Source: Edolisoma coerulescens (taxonomy: Eukaryota > Chordata > Aves > Passeriformes > Campephagidae). From it: a DNA stretch of 64,000 nt. The stretch lies in the NCBI GenBank assembly GCA_013397115.1, contig VWZW01006824.1, positions 964,833 to 1,028,832 of the forward strand, in the 5' to 3' direction. The notes under the pieces are model-generated. The model was not told the DNA's origin, did no database searches, and saw only the letters and a list, made by a program, of their open reading frames with translations. Positions 24,301-36,300 of this stretch are shown one piece after another. How positions within the stretch are numbered: position 1 is the stretch's first letter; every line of letters starts with the position of its first letter. The position numbers and the translations under genes are program-made.

Positions 24301-27300
24301 CCCTCCCTCCATCGGCTGGTCCCGCCAGGGACAGCCCCTGCTGGGCGATGGCAGAGTGACCCTGCTGCCCAACGGCTCCCTGCGCATCGCCGCGCTGCAG
24401 AGGGAGGACACCTCGGAGTACCAGTGTGTAGCCAGGAATCTCCTGGGATCCGTCCTCGTCACAGCACCCCTGACTGTGCAAGGTAGGGGCACAAAGCATC
24501 AAAGTGTGAATTTGAAGCTGGTAGATGACAGCATTAATCTGGATCAGATGTGGTCAAGGTACATCTCGCCCACATTTTATGGATGAGGTGTTTGATCTTA
24601 CCTTCTTTATAAGCATTAGGTCTAAGGTAAGTCTAGTCTGAAGTGTCAGTGGGATTCTCTTTAATTAAATTTTATTCCATTATACTCATCTAGTTGGGAG
24701 AGACAGAGGCTGTGTAGGGTAAGAGACAAAAAATAATGAAAGGGTCTTGAACCAGAGCCCATCCTCAGAACACATCATAACTGAACTGTGCCTCTAAAGA
24801 AAAGCATTTAGGAGCATGTGCAATAACTGTCTTCCAACTACGGTAAGAGATTTCTGCACAGAAATGACGTGAAGTGAGTTGGATTTCCAGGGGTCGGGAG
24901 GTGCAGTTTTCACTTCTCTGTGTCAGCCCAGGAGAGCTGTGGGCAGCAGCAGTGCCCAGCAGCACCCCTGCTCCCCTTGCAGTGCACGGCGGGTTCTCCA
25001 GCTGGCTGGAATGGCGGGCGTGCAGCGTCACCTGCGGCCAGGGCGTGCAGGAGCGCGTCCGGCAGTGCGACAGCCCCGCGCCGGCCAACGGGGGCCGCGG
25101 CTGCCAGGGGCCCCACACCGACCTGCGCAGCTGCCACCGCCAGCCCTGCCCAGGTACTGCTGCCTCACACAGTTCCAATGGATCTGGGTTGGAGGGACCT
25201 CAGAGCCCATCCAGTGCCACCCCCTGCCATGGGCAGGGACACCTTCCACTGTCCCAGGCTGCTCCAAGCCCCGTCCAGCCTGGCCTTGGGCACTTGCAGG
25301 GATCCAGGGGCAGCCACAGCTTCTCTGGGCACCCTGTGCCAGGGCCTCCCCACCCTCCCAGGGAACAATTCCTTCCAAATACTGAATCTAAATCTCTCCT
25401 CTTTTAGTTTAAAACATTTCCCCCATGTCCTATCACTGTCTGCCCATCTAAGTCTCCCTCCCTCTATTTTATAAACCCTGTTTAAGTACTGAAAAGCCCC
25501 AGTGAATTGTTACTTTTAATGTGCCTTGCATTAAGTGCCCAAACAATGAACTTTTATCACCATGGATCTTCATGGCAGAGTAATTTTCCTAAGTAGTTGT
25601 AATGAATTTTGGATTTTGTGAAAAGAAAGACAAAATGTCAATAAATACCCCAAAAACAGTGTCTAATGAAAACTGGGCTTTTCTGGTCCTTAGTGGATGG
25701 GAGCTGGTCGGAGTGGGGGCTATGGGAAGAATGTTCAAGGAGCTGTGGCCAAGGGAACAGGACAAGGAGCAGGACCTGCAGTAATCCCCCGGCTCAGCAC
25801 GGAGGGAAGCCCTGTGAGGGCAGTGCTCTGGAGTCAGTCATGTGCAATCTCAAGCCTTGCCCAGGTAAGAGAAGAGTAATTTAACCTTATTTGCATGAGG
25901 GGCTTCACATACAGGTCTCTTTGTTTCTCCAAACCCAAATTATCTCAGCTTATTTTTAGTTGTTAATTACTTTTATTTTTTTAATTGAATGGCACTAGTT
26001 CTTGGAAACAGGAATCACAAAAGGAAGTGTAAGAAATCTCAGCAAACTTTTTTTTTCACCAGTAAAAATAATAATTTTGTAGTTTAATGTTTTCCAGTAC
26101 TTGTTACCTCCATCCTCACAGCGTAAATTCTCTCTACTCTAAACCTATCCTACAAAGCCAGTTAAAATAAGGAAAGAACCAAACTCAAACCACCAATATT
26201 TAAAAGCTATGTAAAAATGATTGGTAATAATTTAGGACTTTATCTGTATCTTTTCCTCTGTTGTTGTAATTTTAGCCACATTTTGCTCCCAACTACCTGA
26301 ATGTTCAGGTTTCCTTCCTGTCACATGAGTATTTCCCACATTTGACAGGTTGTAGTTTATTCAGAGCCTTCAGCACTGACATGTTCCCTTCTGTACAATG
26401 GCAGTGTTTGATTTTTCCATTTTTCCCTGGCTCTGCTCCCACTGTGATGCCAAATGCTCAACCATGGGCCTGAGACTCATTTGCTAGGTTTTGGCAGGAA
26501 AATCAGCTCTTGTTGCTGCTCTCTGGCAGATTTTAGCCAGGCTGCCTCGGCCCCCCTCAGGCTTCCATCCTACCCAGGGGACTGGGAAACTCCAGATTTG
26601 CTAAAGCGTTCAGTTCTGATGTTCCACGGTGGTGGTGAGGTGATGTAGTCAAAAAACAGAAAGGAAAGAGTCAGTCTCTGCTTGGCAAAGTGCTGATTGT
26701 TTGGGCCACTCCTCACGGCATTTTGTGGGGGATTTGGGGTACCCCAGGTGTGTGTTGGGGCAGTGTGGGGGATCTGGGGTACCCCAGGTTTATGCTGGGG
26801 CAGTGTGGGGGATCTGGGGTACCCCGGGTGTGTGTTGGGGGCAGTGTGCAGCTGTGGTGCCGTTGCAGTGGCCGGCCAGTGGAGCCCCTGGGGGCCGTGG
26901 GGGCCCTGCAGTGCCACGTGTGGGACGGGCACCCAGCGGCGGCTGCGGCTCTGCGCCAGCCCGGCCCCGGCGCACGGCGGCTCTCCCTGCCGGGGCCCCG
27001 ACGCGCAGCTCCAGCTCTGCCACCGCCGGCGCTGCCCAGGTGAGACCCAAACTTCTCCTTCCCTGCTTCTGCTTTGGGTGTGCTTAGCGCTTTCCAGTTC
27101 TGAAAGTCTAATTCCTGAAAAAACTCCCCTTCAAGCTTTTTATTGTCACTGACTCTGTCTCTACGTTGCACCTTCTACAGACGCTAGAAGTGGGATTTCT
27201 TTCCTTGTCCTTGTTGCTTTACCTCACAGAAGCCCCATTTTGAATTATTGGCAATTAAATGATAGGTTTCCTAAATATTTATTTTTAAAATTTTCTTATG

Positions 27301-30300
27301 TTCTGTTATTCATGTATCCTTTTCTTCCATATTTCAATGAATGCTTCATGAGAGGATAGGAAAAATCACATTTCTGAAATAGGACTTTTACATTTGGCTG
27401 AGCGCAGGGATAACGGAGGGAAATTCCATGGATTGCAATGTGCAACATGTCAGACTGAGCCTTCTGGCTTCATGCTGCATTTTGCTCCTGCCAGATCCTA
27501 CACTGAGTCCTCACTGTGACCAGGAAGTGGAAGAAGGGAGAACTGACCTTGTGATGGTGGACCTTAAAGCTCATCCCATTCCACCCCTTGCCATGGGCAG
27601 GGACACCTTCCACTNNNNNNNNNNNNNNNNNNNNNNNNNGTCCTTCCTGTGCTGGACCCCAGGGCTGGGGCAGCTCTGCAGGTGGGGTCTCACCTGGGAA
27701 GGGCAGAGGGGCAGAATCCCCCCTCCCCTGTTGCCCCCACAGGGGGATCAGCCCAGGGCATGGGGAGTTCTGGTCCCACCTCACATGGCCATGACCAGTC
27801 CAGCTCTCACCCACCAGCACCCCCAGGTCCCTGGGGAGAAATCCCTGAGTAGCTGAGACGCTGTAGAGTCAGTGACATCCATGTTCAGTTTTCCCCGGCG
27901 CAGCAGCGCTGTGCTGCGTTGCTCCTGGAGTCCGAGGCTCTAACTGCCGTGCCTCTCTCCGCAGTGGATGGGAAGTGGTCCCCGTGGAGCAGCTGGAGCA
28001 CCTGCAGCGTGTCCTGTGGGGGAGGCAGCAGGCAGAGGACACGCCGCTGCTCCGACCCAGCCCCGCAGTTTGGGGGACACAAGTGTGAGGGAAGTGACAT
28101 TCAAATGGATTTTTGCAACAGTGATCCTTGCCCAGGTAAGTGCTTTGGGTGTGGCAACTCCCTGGGTTTGCTTCTTTTCTTTTGGGAAAAAAAATTAAGA
28201 AGTTCCTCTCCAACAAAAGTAATTTTTCTAGCTTGACTGTCTGGTTTTAAATCCCTGAGGAAGATCGAATCTGACTTATTCTTGCAGTTCATGGCAACTG
28301 GGGCCCCTGGAGCAGTTGGGGAACTTGCAGTCGGACATGCAACGGGGGCCAGGCAAGGCGGTACCGGAGCTGCGACAACCCACGCCCGGCCAGTGGTGGC
28401 AGGGCCTGTGCTGGGGCTGATGTGCAGATCCAGAGGTGCAGCACAGACCTGTGCCCAGGTCAGTGCTCACAACAGCAGCAGGAATGCAGCTTTCCCTGCA
28501 AGGCATCAGGGTGTCTGTCACATAAGGAATGTAGACCGTCCATGGAAGTGCCCCAGGCCAGGTTGGACAGGGCTTGGAGCAACCTGAGACAGTGGAAATG
28601 TGGGGGTGGGACCAGATGAGCTTTAAGGCCCCTTCCAACCCAAACCAGTCTGGGATTCTGTGTTTCTGAGGGCAGGAGTGTTCACACCTGCCTGCCCATT
28701 AAGGTGGTTTTGTCGTCCTTTGAGCTGTTCCTTTAGAACCTTGGTTCCTCCATGAAGGAATTGGCTTCAGCAAAACCGATGCAGCCTGAAACATTTAAAC
28801 TGAAAAATTGCTTTCTTCATTCTTTATTCTGCAGTGGATGGGAACTGGGGGCAGTGGCAATCATGGAGCCAGTGCTCTGCTTCCTGTGGAGGAGGCGAGC
28901 AGACCCGGGTGCGCCTGTGCAGCAGCCCAGCCCCGTTAAATCGTGGCCGTCCTTGCCCAGGGGACTCCTCCCAGATATCCAGGTGCAACACTCAAGCATG
29001 TCCTGGTGAGTATTTACAGCCTGCACGCAGTGACAGTGTGGTGAAAGCCTGTGGCACTCCTGATTTCGCTGGTGACATCTCTCATCTTGGCCAGTTGGCT
29101 GGGTAATTTAATTTTTTGGGCTTAAATCTGCCCTGCAACTGAAGCTCAATTCTCTCTCCCCTAAAATACCCAACAGTGCATATCACATGGGGTTGTGTTT
29201 TGCCTCTTCCTGCTCCCCTGCACAGGTGGGCCTGCACATGCCAAGGGCAGCATCATTGGCAGAATCAATGATGTGGAATTTGGGATTGCTTTCCTGAACG
29301 CCACGGTAACGGACAGCCCGGACTCTGACACCAGAGTGATACAGGCAAAGATCACCAACGTCCCTCGCACCCTTGGTAGGCCTCTTTGATTTTTATCAAT
29401 TTTTTTCTCTGAATACACCAATACCTATGGTCTTCTGGTTTAAATCTGAAGGGTTACGCTAGTTCTAGGTCTTCACATTCAGCTCCTGTGCATATGGGTC
29501 TGTGATGAGATCAAAGCTCCCCGATGTTCTGTGGTGTTTCCTTCAGGCCCAGAGATGAGAAAGCTCATTTCCATACTCAGCCCTGTTTATTGGACAACTG
29601 CCAAAGAAATTGGGGAAGCAATGAATGGGTTTACACTCACTGATGCTGTCTTCAAGAGAGAAACTCAAGTGGAGTTTGCAACTGGTGAGTTCCCTGGGAT
29701 AGACCAGCTCTTTCTGTGTCCAGTAAGCCAGACAGATGCTACATTTCTGAAAAGACAGCAGAGGACCATTGTTGAAATTTGGGTCTTATGCTTACACCAA
29801 TATTTTCAGACTGACTGTGGCCTTCTGAGGCTTTATTCCAGCTCTTAGAGCTGTCGTTTCAAATGTGTCATGTTTTTTCTCATGGGCATGGTACACATTA
29901 CAAAATGTAAGTACAAATAACTGGTGGAGGGACTCCAGTTCAGATTCCGTGTGGCTGCTGGGAGTCTGTGTTTGGGATGTTTGATAACTCAGTGTGCTGT
30001 TAAACTGCCAGGTGAGATCCTGCGCATGACGCACGTTGCCCGGGGCCTGGACGCGGACGGGGCCCTGCTGCTGGATGTTGTTGTGAGTGGCCGTGTGCTG
30101 CAGCTCCAGTCAGTGGCTGATGTCAGTGTTAAGGTAAAGCTGCTCCAGGTGCCACCCCTGCTCTCGTGCATCTGTACTCCTCTCACCCAGAGGAAAGCAG
30201 GAAACACTGAGTCCTGAAACCTGCTGTACCGTATGTGACTTCTTTTGTGCCTGGTTTAACTGATGGTGCTGATGTTGCCTTTGAAAGCAGAAAGTTCTCA

Positions 30301-33300
30301 TGAAGTGTGGGTCTCTCAAGAGCGTGAGATGTTGGCAGCTAGTGTTGAGGAGGGTCTTCAGGGCAGTTATTGATGGCTGGCATGTCAGTGTTGCTTTGGA
30401 CAGAGCTAGAAAGGTGCATCTTTAACCTCTCTAACTCAGTAATTAGTAGCAGGTAAGCCAGTATTTTACTATATTAATCCCACCATGCAATAAATATACC
30501 TGAAGTTGTTGATATTTTGGTAAACTGCAACATGTAGTATGTCCAATATTTATACCCCTCTTCAGTGGCAGAATTTTTCTCTACCGATTTAGCATGTTTG
30601 TCAGCATCTGACTTCGCATAAAAGCCAAATATTTAGACCTCAAAAGATTGTTATTAGGATTAAGGTATTTTTTAGAAATACTCTGCTGTGGCCTCCATCG
30701 TCAGTATCCTCAGTACATCAGTCTGTGTTTTTTTTAATGTAATAGACCAGGCAGTGTTAAGATTCAACAGCTAAAATAAGAGTGAAAAGGACCCGTGTGT
30801 GTGCAACGGTTAAGATATTCCCCTTTCTCTGAACACATCTCACAGCTCTGAAGTACAGGCCCAGGTGGTGCTGCTGTGGGAGCAGCTGAAGGTCAGGGTT
30901 CTGTTGCAGGATTACACAGAGGACTACATCCAGACGGGCCCCGGGCAGCTGCACGCGCACTCCACGCGCCTCTTCACGGCAGACGGCGTCAGCGTTCCCT
31001 ACACGTGGAGCCACACCATCACCTACGACTCCACCAAGGGCAGGATGCCCTTCCTGGTGCAAACACTGCGCGCTGCCTCCATCACGGCGGAGTACAATCC
31101 TCTGGAGGAGGCCGTGGCTTTCAAAATCCAGGCTTCCATTGCAAAAGGTATTGTTTTGGTCTTTCCCAGAAATCAAACACTGGAAAAATAGTATCTTCTC
31201 TTCCTGGAATTCATCGGGTCACTCATAGTCTCAAAAGGAAATTCTGTGAAACTTGGGTAGTTTAAGTGTAGATCCCAGGACCTAAAAGTCTTGTTGATAT
31301 ACCCATAAATTAACTGTTAGTTAGCATTGCTGACTGCTGGCTTTTATGAACCTGAGGGACCAAAGGGGATGGGCATGGATTTGTGTAAGCAGATTTTCCT
31401 TTGAGAAGCCCTAATTAATGAGCAAACTGGCCTGATAACCTTTTTAAACAGTTTTGGCTTTTTTTTTACATATTAGGGAAATTACTCTGGTTTGGAAGTA
31501 AATGAAACAGTGGGATTGCCTGTCTCAGTCTTTCTTTTCAGTAACAACATTGTAAATTAAGTAAAAGAAGGTTTTTCCCACTTGCCAGATTAGGGACTCA
31601 TTGTACAATTTGAAAACCAAATACATTTTTTTTCTAATTTAAAAAGAGATCTCATAAAAGGGAGTCTCCACGTCAAGATATGCCTGTGATTAGACCTGGC
31701 TAAGCCTTTACTGAAATTGCATTTATTTCCTCCAACAATTAAGATACTGGTGTTTGGGATTTTTTTAAATTTTGTTTTTTAAATTCCAGTTTTCAAGCAG
31801 CCAAAGCCCTGTGGCCTTTGAGGAGTCTCTCCCTGAGTTTTCCATTGCAGTTTGTAGTACACACTTGTGTTCTTCTACAGTGACCTCCTAAGATTTGTGA
31901 CATGGTGATTTGTTTGGTTTGGGTCTATTGTCCTACTTTTATGTGAAGTAAAACTGAATGGTCTTTATTCTTTCAATAAGAAACTTCCCAGGATGTATTG
32001 GGCTGGGATGGAACTTGCAGGTCACTCTGAGAGAACCCACAACCTGTTTAGTGTTCTTCAAACCAGCACAAGCCATGTAGTACTGGCTTCTAGTGACCAA
32101 GTAGAAAAACCACTAAAGGCTGGATTTAAAAGTTTCTGTTTTGGTGTTGAAATATATTAAATATTGTAAAAGTTCTGGGCTGCAATTCTTAATGTTAAAG
32201 TAATGAAATGGCCATATTTTTGACCACAAGTGACATGTGCTTCCTTTGTCATACAGGGGATAGGAGCAACCAGTGCCCTGCGGGGTTTGCTTTGGACTCG
32301 TCTGGGCCTTATTGCTCAGGTAATGACTGACATGGGTGGGTGTAACCATGGACTCCTGGAGTGGTTTGGGTGGCAAGGGGCCTTAAAGATCTTCTGTTTC
32401 CACCCCTGCCATGGGCAGGGACACCTTCCACTGTCCCAGGCTGCTCCAAGCCCTGTCCAGCCTGGCCTTGGACACTTCCAGGGATCCAGGGGCAGCCACA
32501 GCTTCTCTGGGCACCCTGTGCCAGGGCCTCCCCATCCTCACAGGGAACAATTCCTTCCCAATATCCCATCTATCCCTGCCCTCTGGCAGTGGGGAGCCAT
32601 TCCCTGTGTCCTGTCTCTCCAGGCCTCCTGTCCCAAGTCCCTCTCCAGCTCTCCTGGAGCCCCTTTAGGCACAGGAAGAGGCTCTGAGCTCTCCCTGGAG
32701 CCTTCTGTTGTCCAGGTGAACACTCCCAGCTCTCCCAGCCTGGCTCCAGAGCAGAGGGGCTCCAGCCCTTGGAGCAGCTCTGTGGCCTCCTCTGGACCTG
32801 CTCTAAGAGGTCCATGTCCACCTTGTGCTTGTGGCTCCAGAGCTAGATACATTATTAAACCATGAGAACCTACATCCCCTTTCTTTAGAGTTCAAAGTGT
32901 GTACTTCAAAAAGTGTGAGTTATCCTTGCTAAAAAGAGTGTGGATCCAAGGGTAGTTAAGACTTTACTTCTGTCCTCACCTGCAATATGAGTAGTGCCCA
33001 GACAGGTTTTACATCAGTACCTCAGGTACACCTGGGGGACACTGAGCCTCGGGCTCTGCTGAGCCTGCAGAGCGATGAAGGACTTAGGTGACCTGTGTGG
33101 AGGAAAGGATGAGTGTTGGCACCTCAGGCAAGAGCCCACATGTTCCCGCTTGGGAGATGGAGGTGGAGAGAAGCACATGAGCACCCTGGCTGTCTCTCTA
33201 GAGTCAGGGTTGTTTTAGGGAGAAATCATCTGAGATGATTTTGTGGACTTATTTCATTACCTTTAGAAAGGTTGAAGATGAAGGGAATTGCTGAATCTGG

Positions 33301-36300
33301 TTTTGCCCTGTGGGCTTTCCCGGTCGCACCACTCTGAGGAACGATCAGATTGGAGTAGTTTCTTGTGAAATCTCACTGGTTTTTCAAATATATTCTTGTT
33401 CCAGATGAAGACGAATGTGCTGTGGGAAATCCTTGTTCCCACACCTGTCACAATGCTGTGGGATCCTACTACTGCTCCTGTCCCAAAGGCCTCACCATCT
33501 CTGCTGATGGCAGAACATGTCAGGGTAAGAGAGGTGCTGCTGGGGACAGCTTGGATACAAATGCCCCTTAGATAATTAAAATGCCTTAAAAAGCGCTTAA
33601 ATTGCTAAGAAGAGGTTTTATTCGGGCCATTTTCTCATTATAAGAATACAGTTTATTGGTATTCTAATGATTTCCCAGCTGAATGTATTTGCAGTCAGAT
33701 GTTTCCAGTGGCTGGTGCTGAAGGCCCTGGTTAGGGCGTGTCCCCTGTGCTGCCTGTGCGGGGTTTGCAGCTCGTTTCCTTTGCAGACATCGACGAGTGC
33801 GCGCTGGGGGGGCACAGCTGCCACGCGGGGCAGGACTGCGAGAACCTGGCCGGCTCCTTCCGCTGCGTGCCGCGCTGCGGCAGCGGCTTCCGCAGGGCGC
33901 CCGACGGCTCCAGCTGCCAAGGTACGCGGGCCGGGCTCGGCGGCAGCCGCTGGAAGGGCTGCTCTCCTGTAACTCCAGCTCACTTCAGAGGGCCGTCTCC
34001 AAGCATCTGTCTGTACATTTTCGTTCTTAGCGTTGTGGATTTTTAGGGGTTGGGTTTCCTATAGCTTTGTTTTGATTTTTCATCTTTTGCTTCTTCCGTC
34101 TTCAGAAATAAATTTAAAATCCCATCAGAGAAGAACTTAGCGTTCTTGGGTTTGTGTCCCATGCGCGTTTTCTTGTACAAAGATGGGAGAGCAGCAAACA
34201 CTCCTGAGCAGAACTCAGCCAAACCCTGCTCAGGTAATGCCCACGGGGCAATTCCCAGCCCTGGTGTCAAGGATTTGTGTTGTTCCACAGATGTTAATGA
34301 GTGTCAAGAGTCCAACTCCTGCCATCAGCGTTGCTTCAATACCATAGGAAGTTTCCACTGTGGCTGTGACCCAGGATTCCAGCTGAAGGGCAGAAAATGC
34401 GTGGGTAGGGATGAAGTTCTGAATGCCCATTCCCCCTTTCCAACAGAGTTCAACATTTATTTGTTGCTCTATTTATTTATGAAAGAAAATCCTGCTATGG
34501 ATGATACACTTGATGAATATTTTGGAATCTGCCAAGCAGTACTAAGAGCCAGAGGCAACAGGAATTGTGCTGACTGATCCATACGCATGAAATGATTCAA
34601 TGCATGGACACAGGGTAATTTCATTACATAATTGAGTCCAATCCTGCTTCTTTTTTTTTTTTTTTTTTCCTTTTGTTTGAATAAGATGTCAATGAGTGCA
34701 GGCAGAATGTGTGCAGGCCTGATCAGCTCTGCAAGAACACCCGTGGTGGCTATAAGTGCATTGATCTGTGTCCCAGTGGAATGACCAAAGCAGAGAATGG
34801 GACTTGCATTGGTGAGTAGAAGCAGTAATGTACTGTGTGGTGATGGGAAACACGGGGACAATGATGATGTTTTTTTTTTTAAATAATCCTGAAGATTGTC
34901 TATCTCCATTTATTAATACCTGTGCATGTTAAAATACCAACTTTTTTTCGCTTATGGGAACATCTGTATTTAACTTTTTTTTGTAGTTGGTATTAAAAAG
35001 CAGATGTATCCTTGCCACCTCTAGTTCTCCCCTGTTCTTAAGCAAAAACAATAAAAAATCACCTGGTGTCTTCTCTGTGTTGGCACCTTGATTTCTCTCA
35101 GTCATTGACTGAAATGTTTTGCCCTGTGTGTGCATGACTTCTTAAGAGTTTGGCTCAGGAGCTCTCAATCAAGATCACAGGTCCCTGCTGCTTATCAGGG
35201 AGGGTTTTAAGCACAGCTGATATTGTAGGTGGTACCAAAGCTTTTGTTCCCGTGGGATCATGGAAGATTTCAGCTGGAAGGGACCTTAAAAATCACCTAT
35301 TTCTCCCCTTTGCCACGGGCAGGGACACCTTCCACTATCCCAGGTTACTCCAAGCCCCATCCAACCTGTCCTTGGACACTTCCAGGGATGGAACAGCCAC
35401 AGCTTCCTTCCCCAGGAAGGGTTGTGCAGAGCTGTGACTGTTGCCTTGCCGTGTGCTGCAGATGTTGACGAGTGCCGCTCCGGGTCGCACCAGTGCCGCT
35501 ACAACCAGCTGTGCGAGAACACCCGCGGCAGCTACCGCTGCGTGTGCCCGCGAGGATTCCGCGCCCAGGGCGCGGCCAGGCCCTGCGTGGGTAAGCTGCC
35601 ACCCAGTCCTCTCACACCTTTGCTGCTGCTTCTGCCTGGCTTTCTGCTGCAACACACCAGCAGTGCTATCCCTGTGGGAGACCATGCTGTAGAGACAAAA
35701 GTTTGCTCTGCAGTTCCAAATTGCCCATCCAAAACAAAGCGTTCCATTCTAAACAACCAGTCAGAGCTAAATGGTTCCAAACGGAGATTGGTTTGGGGCT
35801 GTACTTTGAAAACAAAGTCTAAGAGGGTCTCAGAGCACTGGTGGATGGATGTGGCAAGTGACCACTCCACAGGAGGCTTCAGTTATAAAAATGAGGTGGG
35901 GTTTGTTGCTGTGCCTGGCTGTGCCTTGGCCTGCCCTGGCTCACCCCTGAAGGCAGTCACACAGGGAGTGATGTGGGTTCCCCTAGGGAGCACACCCCAA
36001 GGAGCTGCAAGAAGCCTGACAGACCCAGAACTGAGTTTGGCTCCTGAACATCCCAAACACACCTATCCCCCCACCAGGACTGCCAGGGGTGTTCCCCAGC
36101 AGGCAGAGCACAGGGACCTGATCTGCATTTCTCCCTCAGTGCTCCCCTCCTGGCATGGGTGGCTCCCAGCAGGGAAGGAATAGGATTTCTGGCACTCACA
36201 GGAATGCCAGCCATGCAGTCACTCCCTGTGCCATCTTGGCATAAAGCCACGCAGGGTTTTCTCCCACATCGCGGGAGGCTCCGGAGCTCAGACGTGGGGA

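Larger units (their letters stand above)
27040..27964 (+). other. HMCN1: Intron between TSP1-3 and TSP1-4, with assembly gap
   Basis: 925 nt in this assembly, holding an antisense CR1 that is interrupted by the N run at 27615-27639. The true length is unknown. Confidence 0.85.

Noticed and set aside
24874..25407. Plus-strand frame of 177 codons through the TSP1-1 exon
   Set aside because: Only 24983-25153 is coding; the rest is intron and CR1, and the donor at 25154 ends the exon.
26697..27152. 151-codon plus-strand frame around TSP1-3
   Set aside because: The part before 26869 is the 40-bp minisatellite and the part after 27039 is intron; only the 171-nt exon fits the TSP1 repeat.
32230..32865. 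211-codon plus-strand frame
   Set aside because: It is made of antisense CR1 sequence; similar frames recur in other CR1 copies.
35422..36183. 253-codon frame through EGF-5, as a possible longer exon or alternative end
   Set aside because: After 35590 there is no EGF pattern or conserved motif, and GTAAGC at 35591 is a strong donor in the expected phase.
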